14,472 nt of DNA from Methanomicrobiales archaeon. Lineage in GTDB: Archaea > Halobacteriota > Methanomicrobia > Methanomicrobiales > Methanoculleaceae. Under the pieces are notes generated by a model, which was not told the origin of the DNA, made no database searches, and was given only the letters and a program-made list of their open reading frames with translations. Every line of letters begins with the position of its first letter. Positions within the stretch are counted from its first letter, which is position 1. Shown one piece after another: positions 5,932 to 13,114 of this stretch. The position numbers and the translations under genes are program-made. The DNA is taken from positions 1-14,472 of the forward strand of contig JAAZGM010000311.1 in NCBI GenBank assembly GCA_012511245.1. Reading direction: 5' to 3'.

Positions 5932-6301
5932 TACAGGTCTGCTGCCGGTCCGCGGGGAGGATCGCCGAGATGGGAGCAAAGGCGGCTTTTCGGGCGAGAA
6001 CTGCCCGGAGCGTTGCAGTCGGCACCGTGTAGCGCCCGCCGGCGGCGAGCTCGAAGACGATCGCCTTCCCCGAGCGCGACCGCTCTGCGCGGCCGACCGT
6101 ATCCCCGAACACCGTCCCCCAATCATCGCGGAGCAGCACAATCCGGGCGAGACGCCGCCCGCTGAGTGTCTGCTGGAGTTCGGCGGCCTTCGCGCCGAAT
6201 CGCCTGCCGTCGAGGGAGATCTCGACAAACCGGCACGGTCTTCCCCATTCGTCCTTTGCAGCGCACCTGCTGTTCTGGAGGTAGCCTGCTCTCTGTAGCA
6301 T
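5921..6301 (-). CDS. Hypothetical protein (126 aa), family not recognised
   Basis: A 126-residue basic protein with no motif I can name. It has an amphipathic strand-rich centre (CRFVEISLDGRRFG, RLARIVLLRDDWGTVFGD, KAIVFELAAGGRYTVPTATL) that looks like a small beta barrel or sheet, followed by a tail carrying alanines and a single cysteine. There is no signal peptide or membrane segment. The ATG at 6301 has GGGAG almost adjacent and a TTTAAG element about 26 bp upstream, which fits a nearly leaderless mRNA and separate transcription from the ABC permease gene 69 bp upstream. It overlaps the IMPACT gene tail to tail. Reading frame and codon pattern look coding, but assignment rests on this alone. 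Confidence 0.62.
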   Translation of the reverse strand: MLQRAGYLQNSRCAAKDEWGRPCRFVEISLDGRRFGAKAAELQQTLSGRRLARIVLLRDDWGTVFGDTVGRAERSRSGKAIVFELAAGGRYTVPTATLRAVLARKAAFAPISAILPADRQQTCITG

Positions 6302-6324
6302 ACTCCCGAAGTCTCCTGCAGGGG

Positions 6325-6330
6325 TTTAAG
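6325..6330 (-). promoter_or_regulatory. TATA-like element for the 126-aa gene
   Basis: CTTAAA on the minus strand lies about 26 bp from the ATG at 6301, in the 69-bp gap after the ABC permease gene. It is weak but correctly placed. Confidence 0.35.
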
Positions 6331-6370
6331 AGGTATGCCGCGCGCGGGGTGAAAGTGGGATCTGCCGGGG

Positions 6371-7777
6371 TCAGTACCGCGGCATCTCCCACGCCTGCCA
6401 CTTCACCCGTGCGCGTATGATGAGGAACGCCGCCGGCAGGATGAGAAGGAGGCTCAAAAGCGCATACCGGGGGTCAAAGACCGAGGCGAATATGAGGAGC
6501 AGGAGCGCCGGGCTTATCGCGAGCAGGTAGCGGAGGAAGATCCAGGCGGAGTAGAGCATCACGTTCGGGTGGAGGCCTGTGAGGTAGACCGTCACTGCAA
6601 GGGTGTAGACCGAGACCGAGACGAACGCGGCAAAGGCCGGGATGAGCGAACCCGCCCCGCCGGAGGTCGCCGCCGCGAGCACGAGCACAACCGCGGGGAG
6701 GAGGTTTAGAAGGGCGTAGCTCTTCAGTTTCGCGTCGATCACCTCTCGAACCTCCACCGGCAGGAAGGCGTAGGAGGTGAAGGAGTCGAACTCGGTCAGC
6801 CAGTTGTATATGGTGGCCGACAGCACGCCGAGCAGGACCGCAAAGACCACAAGGGGATCGATCCCCGGGATGAACCGGATCATGATCCGGAGGCAGATCC
6901 AGACAAGCCCGAGAGGTATGAGGAACGAGAAGATCACCTTCCCGGCACCGCCTTCGCTCCGGAGGAGGTCGAGGGCGTCCTTTGCGATGAAGTGCGCGCT
7001 CCCGAGGGCGTGGAGCCTCCCGGAGAGGGGATCAAGGTGGTTTTCGAACCGCTTCGTCCGGTCGGGATACTCGACGGTGACGAAGATCACCGAGATGATC
7101 GCCGGGACCAGGATGAGCGCGAGCGAGAGCGCAAGCGGTTCCAGGGCGGGGTTGAGGAAGAAGGCGTATGGAGGGAGGATGGTTGAGACGGTGATCGCGC
7201 CGAGGCGGAACGCTGCAAGCGCTGCAACCGCAAGCACCGCCACCGTTCCGGCGAAGAGCGCAACGGAGTGTGCGTAGAGGGTTGAGAGGAAGCAGACGGC
7301 GGAGAGCCCGAGGAGGAAAGCAAGTGCGAGGGAGACGAGCGCAACGAGCCCCTGGACTGGATCGATGCCGATGAACGGCGTCGCCGCAGCGAACCCGGCG
7401 GCGAAGGGGAGGACATAGAGCAGGATGTAGTAGACGGTATCCTTCACGAGGAACGTCGCAAATATCCGCTGCTCCGATATCGGGAGGCTCCGGGAGGCGT
7501 AAGCGATGAGGCTTGCCTGCCCGAACCGCCGGTTCATGAACTCCCGCCCCATGAGGCCGAACGACCCCACCATAACGCCCATGAGGAGGAAGAGGGCGTG
7601 GGCAAGGAGCGCGACCGCATCATATGGGAGGACGTCTGCAAATACCGGGAGGGTGAGCGACCCGAGAAGGGCGAGGATCGCGACGACCACCGGGAAGAGT
7701 GCAAACCCGACACTCCCGAAGATCGTCGAGTGCATCCGCCACTCTTCCTTCATCATCACACGAAAGAGGTCAGGCAC
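6371..7777 (-). CDS. ABC-2 type transporter permease
   Basis: Membrane subunit of an ABC exporter, about 468 residues. Around a dozen hydrophobic segments fall into two halves separated by a soluble loop of about 40 residues (EYPDRTKRFENHLDPLSGRL and following). The first membrane segment comes directly after MMKEEWRMHSTIFGS, and the protein ends in a basic tail after the last segment. The open frame extends upstream, but that part is a shadow of the ATPase gene. I chose the GTG at 7777, which overlaps the ATPase stop by 8 bp and has GGGGCGAT 4 nt upstream; ATGs at 7756 and 7753 are alternatives. It is paired with the ATPase encoded at 7770-8495. The exported substrate (drug, lipid, peptide or polysaccharide) cannot be told from sequence. 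Confidence 0.88.
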   Translation of the reverse strand: MPDLFRVMMKEEWRMHSTIFGSVGFALFPVVVAILALLGSLTLPVFADVLPYDAVALLAHALFLLMGVMVGSFGLMGREFMNRRFGQASLIAYASRSLPISEQRIFATFLVKDTVYYILLYVLPFAAGFAAATPFIGIDPVQGLVALVSLALAFLLGLSAVCFLSTLYAHSVALFAGTVAVLAVAALAAFRLGAITVSTILPPYAFFLNPALEPLALSLALILVPAIISVIFVTVEYPDRTKRFENHLDPLSGRLHALGSAHFIAKDALDLLRSEGGAGKVIFSFLIPLGLVWICLRIMIRFIPGIDPLVVFAVLLGVLSATIYNWLTEFDSFTSYAFLPVEVREVIDAKLKSYALLNLLPAVVLVLAAATSGGAGSLIPAFAAFVSVSVYTLAVTVYLTGLHPNVMLYSAWIFLRYLLAISPALLLLIFASVFDPRYALLSLLLILPAAFLIIRARVKWQAWEMPRY

Positions 7778-8495
7778 CAGTATCGCCCCGCACCAGATCG
7801 AGGAAGAAGGATTCAAGGTGCCTGCCCGTTGCGGTGAGGTCTTCGACCGGGCCGGAGTGGAGGAGTCTACCGTTGTGGATGACCCCGATACGGTCGCAGA
7901 TCTCTTCGGCGATCTCGAGGATATGTGTGGAGAGGAAGACCGTCCCGCCGTCGCGGACATAACCCCGCAGGAAATCTTTGACCGTCCGCTGCATGATGGG
8001 GTCCAGGTTGATCAACGGTTCATCGATGAGGGCGAGCCGGGGTTCATGGAGGAACGCCTGTGCAAACATCAGTTTCTGCCGGGTGCCCCGTGAGAGGTCC
8101 TTGCAGAGGACGTCCCGTTTATCCCCGAACTCCAGGAGATCGAACCAACGGCCGCACCGTTCATCTATGGCGTCGAGGTTGCGGATCTTTGCCACGAAAT
8201 GGAGGTACTCTTCTGCGGTGAGGAAGCTCGGCGGCGTCTCCTGTTCAGGGATGATCCCGATGCTCCTCCGGACCTCGACAGGGTCCTTCGCCGGGTCGAT
8301 CCCCATCACCCGGGCGGAACCTGCCGTCGGTGGAATCTGCCCGGTCAACATCCGTATCATCGTCGTCTTCCCCGAACCGTTCGGCCCGAGCAGGCCGAAA
8401 AGTTCTCCCTCTGCAACAGAGAGCGATATCCTGTTCACAGCGGTGACGGTACCATAGTTCTTCGTGAGTTCGGTTGCCTCGATCATCTGTTGCAT
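7770..8495 (-). CDS. ABC transporter ATP-binding protein (ABC-2 export system)
   Basis: Nucleotide-binding subunit of an ABC exporter, 241 residues. Walker A GPNGSGKTT (37-45), Q-loop PEQE (Q85), signature LSRGT (134-138, in place of the usual LSGGQ), Walker B LALIDEP with catalytic E159, D-loop LINLD, and switch H201 in FLSTHILE. Its organisation matches CcmA/NatA-type importers' exporter relatives that serve ABC-2 permeases. In-frame ATGs lie at 8549, 8507, 8495 and 8486. I chose 8495 because GGTGA lies 5 nt upstream (8501-8505) and the family begins at this point (IEATELTKNYG). It is the first gene of an operon with the permease, whose start overlaps it by 8 bp. A TATA box at 8605-8614 and an inverted repeat at 8541-8555 lie upstream. 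Confidence 0.92.
   Translation of the reverse strand: MQQMIEATELTKNYGTVTAVNRISLSVAEGELFGLLGPNGSGKTTMIRMLTGQIPPTAGSARVMGIDPAKDPVEVRRSIGIIPEQETPPSFLTAEEYLHFVAKIRNLDAIDERCGRWFDLLEFGDKRDVLCKDLSRGTRQKLMFAQAFLHEPRLALIDEPLINLDPIMQRTVKDFLRGYVRDGGTVFLSTHILEIAEEICDRIGVIHNGRLLHSGPVEDLTATGRHLESFFLDLVRGDTGA
7782..7789 (-). promoter_or_regulatory. Shine-Dalgarno deciding the permease GTG start
   Basis: GGGGCGAT on the minus strand resembles GGAGGTGAT and lies 4 nt before GTG 7777, inside the ATPase coding region, indicating translational coupling. Confidence 0.45.
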
Positions 8496-8540
8496 ATGAG
8501 TCACCATCCATCGGTTCTTCTTGAAGGAGCATCGGCAGCC

Positions 8541-8555
8541 GGTATACATAATACC
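8541..8555. promoter_or_regulatory. Inverted repeat GGTAT-N5-ATACC, possible operator
   Basis: A perfect 5-bp inverted repeat with a 5-bp spacer (GGTATACATAATACC), 46 bp from the ABC ATPase start and about 30 bp inside the predicted 5' leader. A further TATAC follows at 8560-8564. Placement suits repression of the ABC operon, but no cognate regulator is encoded in the window. Confidence 0.4.
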
Positions 8556-8604
8556 ATTCTATACGTGTTTTCACTTCTGTGATGGCATATCTGAAAAATA
8601 CTCT

Positions 8605-8614
8605 CAATATATAG
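8605..8614 (-). promoter_or_regulatory. TATA box of the ABC operon
   Basis: The minus strand reads CTATATATTG, the strongest TATA element in this gap. It would start transcription near 8584 and give a leader of about 90 nt. Because the core is nearly palindromic it could also serve the plus strand. Confidence 0.5.
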
Positions 8615-8816
8615 CCGTTTCGGGTAACAGGCTCCAACAACCGTGAGATACAGTCTCCTGTCGGTGTGTGCATCCCATTCTTCGTTGCATCGGATACGGG
8701 TGGGTTCGGTATCTCTTCCTTGAAAACGGGCGGGGGTAGAGGAGTTCCGGGTGTTTGCAGGGCGTGGAGGGCGGTGGCACATCGGTCTCAGCCCGATCGT
8801 TCTCCCGTGCCAGAAG

Positions 8817-8824
8817 TCTTATCA
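8817..8824 (+). promoter_or_regulatory. TATA-like element of the glucan phosphorylase gene
   Basis: TCTTATCA is centred about 28 bp before the ATG at 8849, and no Shine-Dalgarno precedes that ATG (GCCGGCGCG). Together these suggest a leaderless or very short-leader mRNA. Confidence 0.35.
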
Positions 8825-8848
8825 GGTGCTACAGACAATGCCGGCGCG

Positions 8849-11062
8849 ATGAAGACGGAGATACCCTATGACCGGTTCGCCCACGTCCCGGAGCGGATCT
8901 TCGGGCTGGTCGACCTCGCCTATAACCTCTGGTGGAGCTGGCACTCCTCGGCAAGTGTGCTCTTCAAGTTGCTCAACCGGGCGGAGTGGAAGATAAGCCG
9001 CCACAACCCGGTCAGGATGCTGCTTGAGACTCCGCCCAGGTTCTTTGAGCGGGCGGCTGCAAACCCCGAATACCTCCGCCGCTACGACATCATCATGCAC
9101 CGGTTTCGGGAGTATATGGCTCCCGGGACGAGCTGGTTTTCACAGCACTATCCGGGGAGGGTCCCGCTGACGATCGCCTACCTCTCAAGCGAGTTCGGGC
9201 TGCACCACTCGCTCCCGTTCTATGCAGGCGGGCTCGGCATCCTCGCGGGGGACCACATAAAGGCTTCAAGCGATCTCGGTGTGCCGACGGTCGCCATCGG
9301 GTTCATGTACGCCGAAGGCTACCTCCACCAGCATATGGAGGCGGACGGGTGGCAGAAGAACGTCGCGGAGATCCTGGATCGCGACGCTGCGCCGGTCCTC
9401 AGGGTGACCGGCGACGGGGGAGAGCAACTCGTGGTGCAGGTCCCCCTGATCGATCCCCCCATCTACGTCGCGGTCTGGAAGGTGCAGGTGGGACGGGTCC
9501 CGCTCTACCTCCTCGACACTCATATCGACCAGAACCTCCCTGAGAACCGGAGTATCTCCCATCGCCTCTACTTGAAGGAACTCGAGTGCCGGCTCCGGCA
9601 GGAGGTGGTGCTCGGTATCGGCGGGCGGAAGGTCCTCCACGCCCTGGGTGTAGAGTACTCGGCGATGCACCTGAACGAGGGCCACTCGGCGTTCGCCATC
9701 CTCGAACGTTTTCGGGAACGCCTCGATGCGGGAATGCCACCCGATGAGGCGCGGGAGCAGGTCCGCGGAACCACGGTCTTCACCACCCATACCCCCGTTC
9801 CGGCTGCCCACGACGTCTTCCCCGACGATCTTATGGCGAAATACTTCCGGAACTACTGCTCTTCGCTCGATCTCACCTGGGATGAGTTCATGGCGCTCGG
9901 GGCGGATCCGCACAATCCCGGTGCCGGGTTCAACATGACCGCCTTTGCCCTCCGGATGAGCCTCTTTCATAACGGCGTCTCGAAGAAGCACGGGGAGGTT
10001 GCCAGGGAGATGTGGCAGCCTCTCTGGCCGTCCCTCTCCCCCCAGAAAGTCCCGATCGACGCCATCACGAACGGTGTCCATATGCCCTCATGGCTGAACC
10101 ACCGGATCGAGGGGCTTTTTGACCGCTACATGGATGTGGTCTACCCGAACTGGAGGGAAGACTACGACAACCCGATCGTCTGGGAGGTGATCGACGAGAT
10201 CCCGGACGGCGAGCTCTGGGGCGAACACCAGTGGCTGAAGATGAAACTCTTTGCCCGCCTCCGGGAGCGCAAACGCCTGAAGTGGGCGGGGCTCCGGGGG
10301 GAGCCCGAGAACCTTGCTGCTGAAGGGCTGATGCTCGATACATCGACACTGACGATAGGGTTTGCCCGCCGGTTTGCCGGGTACAAACGTGCCGATCTCA
10401 TCTTCGAGGACCTGGACCGGATCGACAGGATCGTGAACAACCGCTGGAGGCCGGTGCAGTTCATCTTCGCCGGGAAGGCTCATCCGGCGGACGAGACGGG
10501 CAAACGTATCCTGCAAAAGATCTACCAGTACGCCCAGGATCCCCGGTTTGGAGGTCGGATCGCGTTCATTGAGGACTACAGCGAGCAGCTGGCGCGTTAC
10601 ATGGTTCACGGGGTCGATGTCTGGATGAACACCCCCGTCCCGCTCATGGAGGCGAGCGGCACGAGCGGCATGAAGGCGGGGATGAACGGGGTGCTGAACC
10701 TCTCGGTCCTGGATGGGTGGTGGGTCGAGGGGTACAACGGCAGGAACGGATGGGCTCTCGAGGGCCACTCTCCTGCCGATGGAGGTAACTGGAAGGATGC
10801 GAACATCGTCTATGATCTGATCGAGAACGAGATCGCGCCGCTCTACTACTCGCGGACGATGGACAACGTTCCCCACAGGTGGGTCAAGATGATGAAAGAG
10901 TCGATAAAGAGCATCGCTCCCGAGTACTGCTCCCTCCGTATGCTCAAGGATTACGTCAGGAACTACTACCCCTCCGTATGCATGTATGCATCCGAGCCCG
11001 GGAAACAGCTGGCCGGCGCCGAGGGGGTCTGTCCTCCCGCCCCTGAGCCCCGGATGCGGTGA
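8849..11062 (+). CDS. glgP: Alpha-glucan (glycogen) phosphorylase, GT35
   Basis: Releases glucose 1-phosphate from the ends of glycogen or maltodextrins by phosphorolysis, using pyridoxal phosphate; a cytoplasmic storage-carbon enzyme. The 737-residue protein has the N-terminal DUF3417 domain (about residues 1-115, with VDLAYNLWWSWH) and then the phosphorylase domain of the short archaeal/thermophilic bacterial type. Recognisable blocks are YLSSEFGLHHSLPFYAGGLG, HLNEGHSAF, TTHTPVPAAHDVF, FARRFAGYKRADL and FIFAGKAHPAD. The PLP-binding lysine is K609 in EASGTSGMKAGMNG. The frame is open from 8666, but the region before 8849 lacks protein character and the family starts at this methionine. It stands alone between the ABC operon and the TSUP gene. 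The ROK kinase at 4131 may act on the glucose it leaves behind. Confidence 0.95.
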   Translation: MKTEIPYDRFAHVPERIFGLVDLAYNLWWSWHSSASVLFKLLNRAEWKISRHNPVRMLLETPPRFFERAAANPEYLRRYDIIMHRFREYMAPGTSWFSQHYPGRVPLTIAYLSSEFGLHHSLPFYAGGLGILAGDHIKASSDLGVPTVAIGFMYAEGYLHQHMEADGWQKNVAEILDRDAAPVLRVTGDGGEQLVVQVPLIDPPIYVAVWKVQVGRVPLYLLDTHIDQNLPENRSISHRLYLKELECRLRQEVVLGIGGRKVLHALGVEYSAMHLNEGHSAFAILERFRERLDAGMPPDEAREQVRGTTVFTTHTPVPAAHDVFPDDLMAKYFRNYCSSLDLTWDEFMALGADPHNPGAGFNMTAFALRMSLFHNGVSKKHGEVAREMWQPLWPSLSPQKVPIDAITNGVHMPSWLNHRIEGLFDRYMDVVYPNWREDYDNPIVWEVIDEIPDGELWGEHQWLKMKLFARLRERKRLKWAGLRGEPENLAAEGLMLDTSTLTIGFARRFAGYKRADLIFEDLDRIDRIVNNRWRPVQFIFAGKAHPADETGKRILQKIYQYAQDPRFGGRIAFIEDYSEQLARYMVHGVDVWMNTPVPLMEASGTSGMKAGMNGVLNLSVLDGWWVEGYNGRNGWALEGHSPADGGNWKDANIVYDLIENEIAPLYYSRTMDNVPHRWVKMMKESIKSIAPEYCSLRMLKDYVRNYYPSVCMYASEPGKQLAGAEGVCPPAPEPRMR

Positions 11063-11107
11063 TACCGGAACAACCGGTTTCGGCAGGTTCATGTAACGCC
11101 GGGACCT

Positions 11108-11115
11108 GATATATC
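11108..11115 (+). promoter_or_regulatory. TATA box of the TSUP permease gene
   Basis: GATATATC lies 91 bp before the chosen start in the 146-bp gap after the phosphorylase. It predicts transcription from about 11138 and a leader of about 70 nt that includes the GGGAG ribosome-binding site at 11198-11202. Confidence 0.45.
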
Positions 11116-11208
11116 GGCATATGGGACTGTGTCCGCCCTCGATACGGCCTGAAGCGGGAGATGGCCATCCGGGGTTTGTGCTCTGCGGCAGGGACCCGGG
11201 AGCATATG

Positions 11209-12114
11209 ATGAGTGATCAGGGTGCCGTGCGGCGGCGCATCGTCGCAGCGCTGGCTCTCCTCGCCGTGATTGCGATCATGCTCGGGGTGGCGCTCGCCGT
11301 CGGTACAGGGGTGACGCCGGACTCTCCCGGGCTCGATCCTGCCGCCCTCGTTCTCCTCTTTGCCATCGGTATCGTCGCCGGGATCCTCGGCGGCCTCATC
11401 GGTGTCGGCGGATCGACGATCCTGCTCCCGATCATGTACTTCTATCTCGGGTTCCCCGAACCCGTCGCCGTCGGGACAGGGCTCTTCGTGGTCATATTCA
11501 CATCGCTCTCCGGGGCAACCGGCCACTTTGTGCGAGGGAACCTTGATCGCCGGGTGGCCGGCCGGATCGCTGTCGGCGGCCTTGTCGGGGTTCTCATCGG
11601 GTCCTGGCTCTTCTCCTTCCTCGTCGGCTATACCAACCTCCTCGGCCTCATCCTGGGTCTGGTCTTCCTCGTCCCATCCATCAGCATGATCCGGGAAGGG
11701 CTCCGGCCGCCTGACCGTCCTGAGCCGGAGTGCATCGGGGGGACGTCTCCCGGTCACCACCTCTTCGGTGCCGGGGTCGGCGTCCTGACCGGGATCACCG
11801 GGCTCGGTGGTGGCTACGCCCTTGTCCCCGGGCTCCTCTACCTCTTCGGCGCGCCGGTCTGCGTCACGACGGGGACATCGCTTGCGTCCATGATCCCGAT
11901 GGCGATCGTGGGCGGCGGGATCAAACTCATCGAGGGGTATGTCGCCGTCGGGGCGGGCCTGGTCCTTGCGGCCGGAACCATCGCCGGAGCCCAGGTGGGG
12001 GCAGCGACGATCCAGCGGTTCCGCCCGGCGACCCTGAAACTGATCTTCGGCCTCTACTTCCTCTACGCTGCAGTCCGGTTTATCGCGGGATTTTTCGGTA
12101 TCTGGGTGCCGTGA
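11209..12114 (+). CDS. TSUP (TauE/SafE) family anion permease
   Basis: Integral membrane protein of the TSUP family, whose members move sulfite, sulfonates, sulfoacetate or other organic anions; the substrate here is unknown. About 301 residues with some eight membrane segments arranged as two repeats. Repeat one opens with GIVAGILGGLIGVGGSTILL and includes VAVGTGLFVVIFTSLSGATGH; repeat two opens with GVGVLTGITGLGGGYALVPG and includes VTTGTSLASMIPMAIVGGG. The duplicated Gly-rich openings are the family hallmark. The frame is open from 11161, but GGGAG at 11198-11202 points to ATG 11209, or possibly 11206. A five-T run follows the stop at 12122-12126. It is not obviously coupled to either neighbour. 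Confidence 0.92.
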   Translation: MSDQGAVRRRIVAALALLAVIAIMLGVALAVGTGVTPDSPGLDPAALVLLFAIGIVAGILGGLIGVGGSTILLPIMYFYLGFPEPVAVGTGLFVVIFTSLSGATGHFVRGNLDRRVAGRIAVGGLVGVLIGSWLFSFLVGYTNLLGLILGLVFLVPSISMIREGLRPPDRPEPECIGGTSPGHHLFGAGVGVLTGITGLGGGYALVPGLLYLFGAPVCVTTGTSLASMIPMAIVGGGIKLIEGYVAVGAGLVLAAGTIAGAQVGAATIQRFRPATLKLIFGLYFLYAAVRFIAGFFGIWVP

Positions 12115-12117
12115 GTC

Positions 12118-12127
12118 AAGGTTTTTA
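12118..12127 (+). promoter_or_regulatory. T-rich element after the TSUP gene, possible TATA box of the transglutaminase-like gene
   Basis: AAGGTTTTTA starts 4 bp after the TSUP stop. It could be an archaeal T-run terminator, or the TATA element for the gene at 12176 (predicted start near 12148). Both uses could be combined. Confidence 0.35.
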
Positions 12128-12175
12128 GCAGGCGGCCGCCCATACCTGATCATCGATACGGGAGGTGCCCCTGAG

Positions 12176-13114
12176 ATGGAGTGGAAGGACGTTATCCCGG
12201 TCGTTGCAGGTGCGGTCGTGATCCTGGTTCTCGCTCTCGTAGTGAAACCCGCGCTCCTCGGGGATCCGGACTCCCCCGGCCTCGCCTCACCTGTGTATGT
12301 CCCGCCCACGCCGGCGCCGGCGCCGACGCCTTTCCCCGAGGATGGCCCGGTATACACCCGAAATTTCCGCTGGACGGCGATCGACGGCGGCGTCCATACG
12401 ACGGAGGTCAGGATTCCGGAAGCGCTCTTCCACGCTCACCGGGGAACCCCGCGGTTCAGCGATTATACCTCCTGGGGGCTGTATGCCCTTGCGGATGCCG
12501 ACCGGCCGATCCTCGAGGATCTCGCCCGTCGGATCGCGCCCCCGAGCACCAACCCGGACGAGGGTTACCTTCGCCTGATGAACCTCGTCTTCTTCGTCCA
12601 GCAGATCCCCTACGATATGGACGACAACACGACCTCGTACATCGAGGGCACCCTCCCCCGGTACGCTATGTACATGAAGGACGGCGTCGAGTACCCGAAA
12701 TACCCTGTCGAGATGCTCGTCGACGGGAGGGGAGACTGTGAAGATTCGGCCATCCTGATGGCGGGGCTCTTTGATGCCCTCGGCTACGACACGGTGCTGC
12801 TCCGGTACTCGGATCACATGGCTCTTGGCATCCGGATGAAGGAGTTCAACCCGTATTACGCGAAGTATACGCCGAGATACTTCATGCATGACGGGCAGCA
12901 TTACTACTACATCGAGGGAACGGACTTTGAGAAGCAGTATGTGTCGCCCCATTCCATTGCGATCCAGGGAAAACCCCTTGCCATCGGAAACGCTGCCGGT
13001 GCGGGCATCCCGAGCGTGCAGTCCGAGACCCCGAAGATCGTCCCGCTCCGCTTTGTCCCGGAGCCCGGGGAGTACCATATCCGTCCTGTTCGCCTGCCCG
13101 CGGAGGGAGCGTGA
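12176..13114 (+). CDS. Membrane-anchored transglutaminase-like domain protein
   Basis: A 312-residue protein with an N-terminal membrane anchor (about residues 7-27), a Pro-rich linker (PPTPAPAPTPFPEDGP, about 43-58), then an extracytoplasmic transglutaminase-like cysteine-hydrolase fold. The catalytic cysteine is C188 in GRGDCEDSA, the histidine is H214 in YSDHMALGI, and the third residue may be E247 in YYYIEGTD where Asp is usual. Such domains act as peptidases, amidases or crosslinkers; which applies here is unknown. The start has GGGAGGTG at 12160-12167, 8 nt upstream. The stop overlaps the GTG of the next gene, so the two proteins are co-produced. The active site is predicted to face outside the cell, working on the envelope or imported peptides. 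Confidence 0.85.
   Translation: MEWKDVIPVVAGAVVILVLALVVKPALLGDPDSPGLASPVYVPPTPAPAPTPFPEDGPVYTRNFRWTAIDGGVHTTEVRIPEALFHAHRGTPRFSDYTSWGLYALADADRPILEDLARRIAPPSTNPDEGYLRLMNLVFFVQQIPYDMDDNTTSYIEGTLPRYAMYMKDGVEYPKYPVEMLVDGRGDCEDSAILMAGLFDALGYDTVLLRYSDHMALGIRMKEFNPYYAKYTPRYFMHDGQHYYYIEGTDFEKQYVSPHSIAIQGKPLAIGNAAGAGIPSVQSETPKIVPLRFVPEPGEYHIRPVRLPAEGA

Larger units (their letters stand above)
8496..8848. other. 353-bp divergent intergenic region
   Basis: The gap between the ABC operon and the glucan phosphorylase. It contains an inverted repeat at 8541-8555, a two-way A/T-rich TATA-like box at 8605-8614, a short GAGA-N5-TCTC repeat at 8644-8656, and a TATA-like element before the phosphorylase start. 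An open frame runs in phase into the phosphorylase from 8666, but its composition does not look like protein. I see no RNA gene. Confidence 0.5.

Noticed and set aside
7778..7960. N-terminal extension of the ABC permease into the ATPase gene
   Set aside because: The Ser/Pro/Arg-rich residues are the antiphase reading of the ATPase. The GTG at 7777 has a ribosome-binding site.
8644..8656. GAGA-N5-TCTC repeat in the divergent gap as an operator
   Set aside because: The arms are only 4 bp long and have no promoter relation, so chance is likely.
8666..8848. A 61-codon N-terminal extension of the glucan phosphorylase
   Set aside because: The frame is open, but the residues are low-complexity Gly/Arg/Ser/Pro-like readout with no match to the family, which starts at the methionine at 8849. 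A TATA-like element lies inside this stretch.
11075..11082. AACCGGTT-like palindrome after the phosphorylase stop as a terminator
   Set aside because: The 8-bp palindrome is not followed by a T run and cannot form a stable hairpin.
10088..11092. A 334-codon minus-strand open frame opposite the phosphorylase
   Set aside because: It is a complement shadow of a well-conserved phosphorylase, including the region of the PLP lysine.
11089..12357. A 422-codon minus-strand open frame opposite the TSUP gene
   Set aside because: The translation is dominated by Asp, Glu, Gly, Pro and Arg, as expected from the complement of a GC-rich membrane protein gene; the plus strand encodes a clear TSUP protein.
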